Of a DNA stretch of 64,000 nucleotides, positions 25,552 to 34,624 are shown piece after piece. The notes under the pieces are model-generated. The model made no database searches, had not been told where the DNA came from, and saw nothing but the letters and a program-made list of their open reading frames with translations. The first letter of the stretch is position 1. Each line of letters opens with the position of its first letter. Origin of the DNA: Halomonas jincaotanensis (GTDB lineage Bacteria; Pseudomonadota; Gammaproteobacteria; Pseudomonadales; Halomonadaceae); contig NZ_JAHCLU010000008.1 in the NCBI RefSeq assembly GCF_018448785.1, positions 124,001-188,000 of the forward strand, read 5' to 3'. Made by a program: the position numbers and the translations under genes.

Positions 25552-26490
25552 TCAGAAGACAGGCTTTTCAAACTCGCCAATATTGGCAGCCGTGATCTTG
25601 GGTGTTTCGAAGAAGTTCATCTTCGGCACTTTCTTTCCCGCCAGGATATCCAGCGCTGTCTGCAGTGCTGCTTCGGCATCATCGACAGGAGACTGATAGA
25701 TGGAGCCATAGTACTCGCCACGCTCGATGGCCTCGTAACCCACGGCAAAGTTGGTGGCACCGATAAAGACCATTCCCTCAGCCCTTTCCGCCCCCTTGGC
25801 CGCATTCAAGGCACCCACCCCCATGTTGTCATCGCCGGCATAGACGCCGTCAATGTCGTCATACTTGGTGAGGAAGTTTTCCATTACGCGCTGGGCCTTC
25901 TCACGGTTCCAGTCGCCGGGCTGGGTCTCCACGAGTTCAACGCCGGGGCATGCCTCCGCCAGCCGCTCCTCGAAGCCCTGAGAGCGTTCCATGGCCGTGG
26001 TATAACCCGGCTGGCCGGCAATCTGGACAATCCGTCCCTCACCATCAAGGGCATCGCACATCATCTCGGCAGATGAGATGCCCTGTTGGACATTGTCAGG
26101 CCCGGAGAAAGCGGCGATGAATTCCAACCCGGCTTCGGCGATTTTCGAGTTGGTCACGATGACAGGAATACCGGCTCGATGGGCTTGGCGAATGGCAGGT
26201 ATAACGGCTTGTCCATTAGTCGGCCATATGATGATGGCGTCAACTCGTTGTTGAATCAGATTATTGACTTGACCAATTTGGCGTGCCACATCTCCACCGG
26301 CATCGAGGATAACGACTTCGACATTGTCGTTCGCTTCAGCCGCTTCTTCAAAAGCACTTTCGTAGGTTGTCTGATAACTATCGACACCCACATTATTTTG
26401 CGTAATGCCTATTTTATAGGGCCCATCTGCAAACGCAGTAGTCGCAAATGCCATGAAGATAGAGGCTGCCAGCGTGGATTTCTTGAACAT
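25552..26490 (-). CDS. CUT2 ABC importer periplasmic substrate-binding protein
   Basis: 312-aa precursor with a Sec signal peptide (MFKKSTLAASIFMAFATTAFA, cleavage near 21-22). The mature part is a type I periplasmic binding fold (Peripla_BP_4): IGITQNNVGVDSYQTTY, IIIWPTNGQAVIPAI, AGDDNMGVGALNA. Related to ribose/galactose/autoinducer-2 binding proteins. It is the first gene of a nine-gene minus-strand unit that runs into the hydroxyquinol enzymes. The ligand cannot be read from sequence, but the operon suggests an aromatic, or a sugar-like precursor of one. Confidence 0.9.
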   Translation of the reverse strand: MFKKSTLAASIFMAFATTAFADGPYKIGITQNNVGVDSYQTTYESAFEEAAEANDNVEVVILDAGGDVARQIGQVNNLIQQRVDAIIIWPTNGQAVIPAIRQAHRAGIPVIVTNSKIAEAGLEFIAAFSGPDNVQQGISSAEMMCDALDGEGRIVQIAGQPGYTTAMERSQGFEERLAEACPGVELVETQPGDWNREKAQRVMENFLTKYDDIDGVYAGDDNMGVGALNAAKGAERAEGMVFIGATNFAVGYEAIERGEYYGSIYQSPVDDAEAALQTALDILAGKKVPKMNFFETPKITAANIGEFEKPVF

Positions 26491-26671
26491 GATACTCTCC
26501 TGACGTTCTAATATTTATTCTTCGACATGCCTATCTGCAAGTCGGGTATTGGAGCTTAGTGCCGGCCCTCGTTTAGGCGCAACGCAGCTGCCAGAGAGAA
26601 ATGACCAATCTGGTTATTTTGGGTTCGCTGGCGCTTGATGGAAGAAATGTCCTGAATGCTGTCCAGATGGC

Positions 26672-26705
26672 AAAAGCCCCCGCCTGTTGTTACAGGCGGG
26701 GGCTT
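26672..26705 (-). terminator. Rho-independent terminator of ilvE
   Basis: A 12-bp perfect stem (AGCCCCCGCCTG and its complement) with a 6-nt loop; on the minus strand it ends in TTTT. It lies 35 nt beyond the ilvE stop. Confidence 0.9.
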
Positions 26706-26739
26706 CAGAGGCTCCAGGAGCCCGGTTCAAGACAGCGAT

Positions 26740-27663
26740 TCACGCCACCGGTGTCAGCCAGTCGGCATCCAGCGTCTGCTTGCCCCGGACCAGGTCGAAG
26801 TACAGCGATTGGATCTTCTCGGTGATCGGGCCGCGGCGGCCCTCGCCGATATTGCGTCCATCGAGTTCTCGAATCGGCAGCACCTCCGCGGCGGTCCCGG
26901 TGAAGAAAGCCTCGTCGGCAATGTAGATCTCGTCGCGGGTTAGCAGCTTCTCTCGCAATTCATAGCCCAGATGCTCGGCCATGTGCAGCACGGTGTTGCG
27001 GGTAATGCCATTCAGGCAGGACGTCAGCATCGGGGTGTAGATGACCCCGTTCTTGACCACGAAAAGGTTCTCGCCGGAGCCCTCGGCGGCATAGCCCTGA
27101 GGGTCTAGCAGCAGGGCCTCGTCGTAGCCACCGCGCTGTGCCTCGGCCAGCGCCATCATCGAATTGATGTACTGACCGTTGGCCTTGGCCCGCGTCACGG
27201 CAATGTTGACGTGATGGCGAGTAAAGGAGGAGGTCTGCACCTTGATGCCGAGCTCACGTGACTCGGGCGACATGTATGACGGCCACTCCCAGGCGGCGAC
27301 GATCACGTGGGTCTTGAGGTTGTCGGCGCGCAGCCCCATGCCTTCGCTGCCGAAGAACACCATGGGGCGCAGGTAGGCTTCCTCGAGACCGTTCTCGCGT
27401 ACGGCGGCCCGACACGCCTCATTGATCGTCTCCCTCTCATGCGGCATCGGCATGCCGAGAATCTTGGCGGAGTCGAAGAGACGGTCGGTGTGCTCCTTGA
27501 GGCGGAATATCGCCGTGCCCTGCTCGGTGGCATAGGCTCGCACGCCCTCGAAACAGCCCATGCCGTAATGCAGGGTGTGGGTCAGCACGTGCACCTTGGC
27601 ATCGCGCCAGGGAACCAGTTCGCCATCGAACCAGATGAGACCGTCACGGTCAGCCATCGACAT
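26740..27663 (-). CDS. ilvE: Branched-chain amino acid aminotransferase
   Basis: 307-aa fold-type IV PLP aminotransferase that makes and degrades Leu, Ile and Val. FDGELVPWRDAKVHVLTHTLHYG opens the protein, the PLP lysine is Lys160 (TRAKANGQYIN), and EGSGENLFVVK is the conserved cofactor-binding segment. Normal length. Monocistronic, ending at a strong terminator; glnE lies 100 nt upstream on the same strand. Confidence 0.95.
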   Translation of the reverse strand: MSMADRDGLIWFDGELVPWRDAKVHVLTHTLHYGMGCFEGVRAYATEQGTAIFRLKEHTDRLFDSAKILGMPMPHERETINEACRAAVRENGLEEAYLRPMVFFGSEGMGLRADNLKTHVIVAAWEWPSYMSPESRELGIKVQTSSFTRHHVNIAVTRAKANGQYINSMMALAEAQRGGYDEALLLDPQGYAAEGSGENLFVVKNGVIYTPMLTSCLNGITRNTVLHMAEHLGYELREKLLTRDEIYIADEAFFTGTAAEVLPIRELDGRNIGEGRRGPITEKIQSLYFDLVRGKQTLDADWLTPVA

Positions 27664-27763
27664 AATCTACGTCCTTTCGTGTGCTCTGCGTGTTGTCGTC
27701 AAATTCGTCTGTCTACAGACGTCGGCTTCGGCTGCCTGACGAGGCGTCATTACTGCGGCGCCG

Positions 27764-30754
27764 TCATTGTGGCGCCTCCTGTGGCTCGAGCAGGCGCTGC
27801 CAGAGTTCGATCACGGCCTGACGATGCGATTGGAAATCGGCGTCGCGCCCCCGCTTCGCCTCGCGGGTCAGGGAGGCACGGTGGACGGCACTGCGGTAAG
27901 CAAGGTAGGCGTCGCGCAAGCGCTGGCAATCCTGCCCCGGCAGGCGACCGGTCGCTTCCAAGGTTTCCAGAATACGAATATTGTCGCTCCACGCCAATAG
28001 ATCGGGCGTTTCCCGCGACATGGAAAGTACCGCGAACTGACACAGGAACTCGATATCGACCATGCCGCCGGGGTCGTGCTTCAGGTCGAAATCGTCGCTC
28101 TTGCCCTTGCTGGCCAGATGATCGCGCATCCTGTGGCGCATCTTGACCACCTCGACGCGCAGCGCCTCGAGATCACGTGTACCCGCAAGAATCTCGCCAC
28201 GGATCGCGGCGAAACGCTCGGCGAGAGTCGCATTACCGGCGACCACCCGCGCCCTCACCAACGCCTGATGCTCCCAGGTCCAGGCCTGGTGGTGCTGGTA
28301 GTCGGCGAAGGCTTCCAGCGGCGTGACCAGAAGCCCGGAGTTACCTGAGGGCCGCAGGCGCATGTCCACCTCGTAGAGGGTCCCGGAAGGTGTTACGGCG
28401 GAGAGCAGATGGATGATCCGCTGCCCCAGGCGCGTGAAGAACACGGCGTTGTCCAACGGTCGCTTGCCGTCGGTGCTTCCCTGGCTTGCGCCATCATGGA
28501 TGAACACCAGATCCAGGTCGGAATCGTAGCCCAGCTCGATGCCACCGAGCTTGCCATACCCGACGACCAGGAACTCGGGCTCGGCACCGGCACGCTCCCC
28601 GTCACGACGCTGGGGAAAACCGTGCTTGCGCGTCAGGTGCTTCCAGGCCATGGCCAGCACCGCCTCGAGGATCACCTCGGCAATATAGGTGAGATAGTCG
28701 CTGACCTTCATCAGGTGCCGCGTACCGGCGATATCCGAGGCCGCCACGTGGAGCACCTGGGCGTGTTTAAAAACACGCAAGGCCTCGAGCTGGGCCTCCT
28801 CGTCGTCCTCGGGAAGGCGGGCCAAGGCCTGGCGCAGCTCGTCCGAGAGCAGTGCCTTGTCGGCCGGGGTGTAGAGCGTCTCGGGGGTCAACAGCTCGTC
28901 CAGCAGGACCGGGTGGCGGGCCAGCTGCTCGGCGATCCAGGGGCTCGCCCCGCATAGCCCCATCAGGTGCCCCAAGGCGTCGGGATTCTCGCGCAGCAGC
29001 GCCAGATAGGCGGTGCGTCGCAATACCGACTCGATCAGTGGCAGCACCCGCTCAAGCGAGGTGTCCGGTGCATCACTGCCTGCCACGGCGTCGAGCAGCA
29101 TCGGCATCAGTGCATCGAGGCGGTCGAAGCCGATGCGCTGCATGGCCTTTACCTGACGTGAATGACACAACGTTCGCAAGCGCTTCACAGCGCCATCCGG
29201 TGCCGCGAAACCGGCCGCTTCCAGCAGTGCCGAAGCCTCGCCATCTTCGAGCTCGTCACGCCACAGCGCACGCCACTCCTCCAGGCTGACCGCCACGTTC
29301 TCCTCGGTGTCGTCGGCGTCTTCCACCTCGTCTTCGGGATCGGCAATCACCGCATCGAAGTGGCGGCGCACGCGACTGCGGACTTCATCCAGCCGTGCCA
29401 TCACCGCCGGCCAGTCCGCCATGCCGAGTGCCAGGGCCACGCGCTCGCGGTCGGCGTCGTCCTCGGGCAGGGTCTGGGTTTGACGGTCCTCCAGCGCCTG
29501 CAGCACGTGCTCCAGGTCGCGCAGGAAGGCGTAATCGGGCATCAGTTCGTCGACCACCTCCTGGGGCAGCAGGCCGAGCTCGGGCAGACGCTCAAGCGCC
29601 AACTTCAGCGAAGTGACCTGCAACTCGGTGTCGCGCCCCCCGCGAATCAACTGAAAGGCCTGGACCACGAACTCCACCTCGCGGATGCCGCCGGGGCCGA
29701 GCTTGATGTTGCCCTCCATGCCCTTGCGGCGAACCTCGCGGTTGATCATCGACTTGAGTTCACGCAACGACTCGATGGCGCCAAAATCCAGGTACTTGCG
29801 ATAAACAAAGGGACGCAGGCTGGCCAGCAGCTCGGTGCCGGCCTCGCGGTCACCGGCAACCGGCCGCGCCTTGAGCATGGCGTAGCGCTCCCATTCACGG
29901 CCCTGGTCCTGGTAGTAGCCGGCAAGCATCGAGAAATTACCCACCAGCGGACCGCCATCGCCCAACGGGCGCAGGCGCATGTCGACGCGAAAGGCGAAAC
30001 CGTCGGCGGTCACTGCATCGAGCGCGGTGATCAGTTTCTGACCGAGCTTGGTGAAGTATTCCTGATGCTCGATAGGCTTACGACCGCCCTCGGTCTCGCC
30101 CTTTTCGGGAAAAGCGAAGATCAGGTCGATGTCAGAGGAAAGGTTGAGTTCGCCGGCCCCCAGCTTGCCCATACCCAGCACCACCAGGCGCTGCTCGCTG
30201 CCGTCGCGGCGTGGTGCCGGACGCCCCCAGCGAGGTGCGACATGCGCCTCGAGCCAAGCCAAAGCACTTTCAAGGCAAGTCTCGGCGAGTCGCGATACTG
30301 CGGCGCCGGTCGCCCACATGTCGACCCCCGCCGGGCGTGTCAGGTCGCGCCAGACGATGCCCAGCATACGCGCGCGACGAAAGCGGCGCACTGCTGACTG
30401 CAGTGCCGCCTCGTCCTCGGCGGCTTCGAGGCGTTCGTCCAGCCAACTTCGCAGCGTCTCGGCATCCGGGGCGGTCTCGAGCTCACCGCTGGCGTCGAGG
30501 TGAAACAGCCACTCAGGATAGCGCACCAAGGTATCGGCGGCGAAACTCGACACTGCCAGTACCCTGGCCAGCTGCTCGCGTCGCGCATCCGACAGCGCCT
30601 GCCAGTCCTCGAGGGGCGATTCGGCACCCGTCATGTCGGCCAGGTTATCGGCTTGCTCCAGCGCGGCGGCCAGCCGCTCACGAACGCGCCCCAGCGGCGG
30701 GCGCAGGGGCTCGGGAATGTCGGTCTGGGGCAGGAAATCGTCGGGAAGAGCCAT
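27764..30754 (-). CDS. glnE: Bifunctional glutamine synthetase adenylyltransferase/deadenylyltransferase
   Basis: 996-aa GlnE that adenylylates and deadenylylates glutamine synthetase in response to PII and glutamine. Two nucleotidyltransferase domains are seen: the N-terminal one with GMGKLGAGELNLSSDIDLIF (about residues 175-194) and the C-terminal one with GYGKLGGIELGYDSDLDLVF (about 725-745). The DxD metal pair is intact in both. Length is normal. Followed by ilvE, a common gammaproteobacterial neighbourhood. Confidence 0.96.
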   Translation of the reverse strand: MALPDDFLPQTDIPEPLRPPLGRVRERLAAALEQADNLADMTGAESPLEDWQALSDARREQLARVLAVSSFAADTLVRYPEWLFHLDASGELETAPDAETLRSWLDERLEAAEDEAALQSAVRRFRRARMLGIVWRDLTRPAGVDMWATGAAVSRLAETCLESALAWLEAHVAPRWGRPAPRRDGSEQRLVVLGMGKLGAGELNLSSDIDLIFAFPEKGETEGGRKPIEHQEYFTKLGQKLITALDAVTADGFAFRVDMRLRPLGDGGPLVGNFSMLAGYYQDQGREWERYAMLKARPVAGDREAGTELLASLRPFVYRKYLDFGAIESLRELKSMINREVRRKGMEGNIKLGPGGIREVEFVVQAFQLIRGGRDTELQVTSLKLALERLPELGLLPQEVVDELMPDYAFLRDLEHVLQALEDRQTQTLPEDDADRERVALALGMADWPAVMARLDEVRSRVRRHFDAVIADPEDEVEDADDTEENVAVSLEEWRALWRDELEDGEASALLEAAGFAAPDGAVKRLRTLCHSRQVKAMQRIGFDRLDALMPMLLDAVAGSDAPDTSLERVLPLIESVLRRTAYLALLRENPDALGHLMGLCGASPWIAEQLARHPVLLDELLTPETLYTPADKALLSDELRQALARLPEDDEEAQLEALRVFKHAQVLHVAASDIAGTRHLMKVSDYLTYIAEVILEAVLAMAWKHLTRKHGFPQRRDGERAGAEPEFLVVGYGKLGGIELGYDSDLDLVFIHDGASQGSTDGKRPLDNAVFFTRLGQRIIHLLSAVTPSGTLYEVDMRLRPSGNSGLLVTPLEAFADYQHHQAWTWEHQALVRARVVAGNATLAERFAAIRGEILAGTRDLEALRVEVVKMRHRMRDHLASKGKSDDFDLKHDPGGMVDIEFLCQFAVLSMSRETPDLLAWSDNIRILETLEATGRLPGQDCQRLRDAYLAYRSAVHRASLTREAKRGRDADFQSHRQAVIELWQRLLEPQEAPQ

Positions 30755-30829
30755 AGCGTTCTCGCATCCAGTTCGCTGATGCCACTAGCATAGCGAAGCC
30801 GCCTCCACGCCATAACCCAGCACCGAGAA

Positions 30830-31201
30830 TCAGCCCAGGTATTTCTGCCAAGCCAAAAGGCCCCAGGTCAGCCCCGCGGCAAGCAAGGACAGCATCACGG
30901 CGGCCGAACTAACGTCCTTGGCACGCCCGGAAAGCTCATGGTGCTCGGTGCCGATGCGATCCACCACGCTCTCGATGGCACTGTTAAGCAGTTCAACGAT
31001 CAGCACCAACAGGCAGCTGCCGGCCAGCAGGATCCATTCCACCGGACCGTCGCCAACCCACCAGGCCAGCGGCAGCAGCACCACGCAAAGGCCAAGCTCC
31101 TGGCGAAAGGCCGCCTCGTTGAACCAGGCAGCGCGCAGCCCCTTGAGCGAATAACGCGTGGAGTGCACGAGGTGGCGCCAGCCGGTATGTCGGGGTTTCA
31201 T
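30830..31201 (-). CDS. dgkA: Diacylglycerol kinase
   Basis: 123-aa integral membrane kinase that phosphorylates diacylglycerol for phospholipid turnover. The signature VELLNSAIESVVDRIG, with the active-site glutamates, is near residue 65-80, and RAKDVSSAAV follows; three membrane helices are visible. The ATG at 31201 is chosen over one ten codons earlier because the protein then starts at the conserved amphipathic region. It follows dacB after 26 nt. Confidence 0.92.
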   Translation of the reverse strand: MKPRHTGWRHLVHSTRYSLKGLRAAWFNEAAFRQELGLCVVLLPLAWWVGDGPVEWILLAGSCLLVLIVELLNSAIESVVDRIGTEHHELSGRAKDVSSAAVMLSLLAAGLTWGLLAWQKYLG

Positions 31202-31227
31202 GGGGCGTCCCTGTCGATGGCCAATAA

Positions 31228-32679
31228 TCAATGCTCGGTGATCATGCGGGTGAGATCCTCGGTGAGCGGATCGAATACCTGGGTCCAGTTGAGCCAGGGT
31301 GTGGTCGAGGTGCCGTTGACCAAGACGCTGAAGACGCCCCAGCGGCCGCGCTGGGTTCGAAAGTAACCACCAATCGCACGTACCGCCACCGGCTCGTTGA
31401 GCGTGCCGGTCTTGAGCATGACATTATGCTGAAAGTCATACGAGCCGCGGCGAATGAACCGCATCACCCCATTGCCGGGTGACTGGAAACTCGCCACGAA
31501 GCTCGGAAATAGCGAAGGGCGATGATACATGCTCTCAAGCAAGATGTTGATGCCATGCGCCGAGGTGCGGTTATCGGGCGTCAGGCCGCTACCACTGCGA
31601 AGCGTCAGCTCGCCATGCCCGGGAATGCCGGCCACGAACCGCTCGATGGCGGCACCGCCAAGATCGAGAGTGGCCCGCGGCGTGCGGACCAGATCCAACG
31701 CCAGCATGTCGGCCATAAAATTGTTGGAATAGTTCATGGTGCGCAGCAGCACTTCCTGCAAGGGCTTGCCTTCCACCTGTGCGAGCCGCCAGGCAGCCGG
31801 AGCCGGCTCCGCAATGCTGGTCACCACCTCGCCATTGATCGCGATGCCGGCCTCGTCGAGCATCGCCTTGAGCAGCGTGGCGGTCTGCAGGGCCGGGTCG
31901 GAACTCGCACGATACAGTTGACGCGGCAAGGCATTGAGGGACATCTGCCCCTTGACCACCATGATGTCGCCCGCTCCGCGCGAAATACGCTCGGCATGCA
32001 GTTCCGTGCCGCTGTCGTCGTGACGAGTCACGACCTGATTGTTGATATCGATGAGCGGCGCATGGCTGTCGCAATGGGTGATGCGGGCAGGCTCGCCGGC
32101 TGCCGTCCCGGGGGCCACACTCACGCACCAGCTGCCATGATTGATGCCAGCCGAGGACAGCAGCGCACTGTAGGCGTTGGTTACCCGCGAGTGGGCATCG
32201 CAGCGATCGGTGGTGATGCACTCCACCGGGCCGAAGCGCCATTGGCTGATCACCAGCCGACCGTCGACATCGCGAACGCCGCGCTGATGGAGACGCTTAA
32301 CCAGCCGCCAGAGATCTTCGGAACTCAGCGACGGGTCGCCGCTGCCATCGAACACCAGGTCGCCATGAAGCTTGCCCTGTGCGTCGAGGTTGCCCTCGCT
32401 TACCAGCCGCGTGTTGAAGCGATGCTGCGGCCCCCAGCGGTCCAGGGCAGCGGCCGCCACATAGGCCTTGCTCACCGAGGCCGGTGACAGTTGGCGCCTT
32501 GGTTCGATGGCCCCGAGTACCTCATTGCTATCGAGTAGCCGCGCCTCGGCGCTCACCAGAAACCCCCGCTCGGTCAACGCGGCCAAACCGCCGAAACCGG
32601 ATGCCTGTGTCTGGGCGGCCGAGAGAACGACACAAAAAAACAGAATGGTCAGTCGAAAACGCTTGGAACGGTCACGCAT
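31228..32679 (-). CDS. dacB: D-alanyl-D-alanine carboxypeptidase/endopeptidase (PBP4, family S13)
   Basis: 483-aa periplasmic penicillin-binding protein that trims peptidoglycan cross-links. It has a signal peptide (cleavage near residue 27), the SxxK active site Ser68-Val-Ser-Lys71, the SxN motif in NYSNNFMADML, and KTG in LKTGTLNEP. The domain insertion typical of S13 peptidases lies between the first two motifs. Probably co-transcribed with dgkA. Confidence 0.92.
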   Translation of the reverse strand: MRDRSKRFRLTILFFCVVLSAAQTQASGFGGLAALTERGFLVSAEARLLDSNEVLGAIEPRRQLSPASVSKAYVAAAALDRWGPQHRFNTRLVSEGNLDAQGKLHGDLVFDGSGDPSLSSEDLWRLVKRLHQRGVRDVDGRLVISQWRFGPVECITTDRCDAHSRVTNAYSALLSSAGINHGSWCVSVAPGTAAGEPARITHCDSHAPLIDINNQVVTRHDDSGTELHAERISRGAGDIMVVKGQMSLNALPRQLYRASSDPALQTATLLKAMLDEAGIAINGEVVTSIAEPAPAAWRLAQVEGKPLQEVLLRTMNYSNNFMADMLALDLVRTPRATLDLGGAAIERFVAGIPGHGELTLRSGSGLTPDNRTSAHGINILLESMYHRPSLFPSFVASFQSPGNGVMRFIRRGSYDFQHNVMLKTGTLNEPVAVRAIGGYFRTQRGRWGVFSVLVNGTSTTPWLNWTQVFDPLTEDLTRMITEH

Positions 32680-32727
32680 GGGAGGCAGAAATCCAGAGTC
32701 TGGGGTAAGCCGAAAGGATGAGCCAGC

Positions 32728-33057
32728 TTAATGGGCCGAGACCGAGGAGAAAACCTGAATGACGACTACGCCGCCAACGATCATCGCCAGACCCAGTAGC
32801 GCGGGCAGGTCCGGCTTCTCGCCATACACCACGATACCAACCAGTGTAACCAAAACGATACCCAGGCCGGCCCAGAAGGCGTAGGCGATACCAACGGGAA
32901 TAGTGCGCAGCACCAGCGCAAGCAGGTAAAACGCCACGCCGTAGCCCACCACCACTGTGACGCTCGGCCACAATCGGGTGAATCCCTCCGAGGCCTTGAG
33001 CGCACTGGTACCGATGACCTCGGCGATGATCGCCAAGGCCAGATAGACAAAACTCAA
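32728..33057 (-). CDS. SMR-family multidrug efflux protein (EmrE/QacE-like)
   Basis: 109-aa small multidrug resistance protein with four membrane helices and the essential membrane glutamate at residue 13 (LAIIAEVIGTSALK); YAFWAGLGIVLVTLVG is the helix 3 signature. Members expel quaternary ammonium compounds or guanidinium by proton antiport. The start is a TTG that overlaps the TGA stop of the upstream PACE gene (TTGA), with GGAGG 6 nt upstream, so the two are translationally coupled. Confidence 0.9.
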   Translation of the reverse strand: MSFVYLALAIIAEVIGTSALKASEGFTRLWPSVTVVVGYGVAFYLLALVLRTIPVGIAYAFWAGLGIVLVTLVGIVVYGEKPDLPALLGLAMIVGGVVVIQVFSSVSAH

Positions 33058-33473
33058 AGCACACCTCCTTGCGCCAGGCGGCGACGCATTATCGCATCAA
33101 ACGCCGTGTTGAAGACCATGGCGTAGCACAGAAAGAACAGGATGAAACCGAGATCCAGCCAAAGGGCCTCGATCCAGCTCACCTCGAGCCACCACGCCAC
33201 CACCGGCAGGGTCATGACCAACAAGCCTGACTCGAATCCCAGTGCCTGCGCCAAACGTTGAAGGAAACTGCGCCGACGGGTTGGGACCCAGCGGTCAAAG
33301 AGACGATTCCAGACTAGGTTCCAGAGCATGGCGAGCGTCGCCAGTCCGAGCGCTAGCGCGCCGATATCGCTTATGGCATGCCCCGACATCAGGCTAGCCA
33401 GCGGCGTGACCAGCATCAGGCCACCCAGCTCGAAGAGCAGGCTATGAGTCATTCGTTCTTTCCAGGAGCGCAT
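33054..33473 (-). CDS. PACE-family (AceI-like) efflux transporter
   Basis: 139-aa protein with two copies of the bacterial transmembrane pair domain, the layout of the proteobacterial antimicrobial compound efflux family. MRSWKERMTHSLLFELGGLM starts helix 1 with the family's conserved membrane Glu (FELGG). RLFDR, LGFESGLLVMTLPVVAWW and AIMRRRLAQ are typical. AceI exports chlorhexidine and its natural substrates are short diamines. The ATG at 33473 gives the family length; the 41 upstream residues of the longer reading are not conserved. It is divergent from a LysR gene and coupled to an SMR gene. Confidence 0.88.
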   Translation of the reverse strand: MRSWKERMTHSLLFELGGLMLVTPLASLMSGHAISDIGALALGLATLAMLWNLVWNRLFDRWVPTRRRSFLQRLAQALGFESGLLVMTLPVVAWWLEVSWIEALWLDLGFILFFLCYAMVFNTAFDAIMRRRLAQGGVL

Positions 33474-33622
33474 TGTCCACCTCTGCGTAACTGCGCGCCG
33501 GACCGGTCGGGTCTCGACGACACCCTCCAGCCTAGTCATCGTACAGATGGAAGCGAGTTGGCACCCATCAGAAAAACAGATAGCTTGTAGTTCCAAACCG
33601 AGGGCGTCGCGAGCCGTGTAGC

Positions 33623-33638
33623 GCCTGTCACGACAGGC
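33623..33638. promoter_or_regulatory. Palindrome in the PACE / LysR divergent region
   Basis: GCCTGTCACGACAGGC, a perfect 7-bp inverted repeat with 2 central bases, between the divergent PACE and LysR genes. A possible operator for the LysR regulator or a short hairpin in the leader. Confidence 0.4.
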
Positions 33639-33690
33639 ATTCCGAAAAGGCGACCCTAAGGCAGCTACCTATCCCGGAGCAGGAGCCCCC

Positions 33691-34584
33691 GTGCACTGGA
33701 GTCTGGACCAACTGGAGAGCCTGATCGCTGCTGCCGAGAAGGGCTCGTTTTCCTCCGCGGCGCGCCATCTGGGCAAGGCTCAGTCCGCCGTCAGCACCGC
33801 CATTGCCCATCTCGAGCTCGACCTGGGCTGCCCGCTCTTCGATCGGCGTGGCCGGCTACCCCGCCTGACGCCGGCGGGAGAGGCCCTCGTACACGAGGCA
33901 AGAGCGGTGCTGCGGCAATGCCAACGCCTCGAAGCGCGCGCCGCCTCTATCGTCCAGGGCGAGGAAGCCCACCTGGTCACCGCCATCGACGAGGCGCTGG
34001 TCGAGATGCCGCCGGTTGACGAGACCCTGGAGGCGCTGGCCCATCACTTCCCGGCCTTGCAGCTGACACTGCTTTACGGCTCCCAGGGAGACATTGCCGG
34101 CTGGGTGGAGGATGGCACGGCGAACCTCGGCATTCTGCTGCGCCAGCAGGGTCAGGGTTCGCTGCTCGAAGGGATTCGCATCGCGCAACTGCAACAGGTC
34201 CTGGTCGTCGGCTGCGCGCACGCGCTGGCGCAGCTGTCGGCGCCGACGGTCAGCGACCTGGCCGGTCATCGACAACTGATGATCGCCTCGCGAACCCCTG
34301 GCGACGCCGGCAGGCCGCTCGGCGCGCAGTTCTGGCGTCTCAATAGTTTCTATTCGATGGGGGAACTTGCGACCCGGGGGCTCGGCTGGGCGATGATCCC
34401 ACAGCATATTGCGCGCTACCCGCCTTTTCAGGACCGGCTGGTCACCCTCGACAGCGAAGCCCTGGGGATTGCGCCGGTAGTCGAGGTCGAGACGATTTCG
34501 CGTCGGGATCGCGCCTTGGGTCCCATCGCGCGTTGGCTTCGCTATACCTTGGGAGAACGGTTCCGCGATCACCGAGCACGCTGA
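33691..34584 (+). CDS. LysR-type regulator, probable AceR-like activator of the PACE-SMR pair
   Basis: 297-aa LysR-family protein starting at a GTG with AGGAG 5 nt upstream. The winged helix is at residues 1-60 (LDQLESLIAAAEKGSFSSAA, KAQSAVSTAIAHLE); the effector domain follows. In Acinetobacter the PACE gene aceI is divergent from the LysR gene aceR, which activates it in response to its substrates. The same arrangement here supports that role; the effector is inferred. Confidence 0.8.
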   Translation: MHWSLDQLESLIAAAEKGSFSSAARHLGKAQSAVSTAIAHLELDLGCPLFDRRGRLPRLTPAGEALVHEARAVLRQCQRLEARAASIVQGEEAHLVTAIDEALVEMPPVDETLEALAHHFPALQLTLLYGSQGDIAGWVEDGTANLGILLRQQGQGSLLEGIRIAQLQQVLVVGCAHALAQLSAPTVSDLAGHRQLMIASRTPGDAGRPLGAQFWRLNSFYSMGELATRGLGWAMIPQHIARYPPFQDRLVTLDSEALGIAPVVEVETISRRDRALGPIARWLRYTLGERFRDHRAR

Positions 34585-34624
34585 TCCGCGCCGTTCAGGC
34601 AAGCATTTTCAGACAACCAATCCG

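Noticed and set aside
29162..30397. Plus-strand reading frame of 411 codons opposite glnE
   Set aside because: Antisense shadow of glnE with no recognisable motif or ribosome site.
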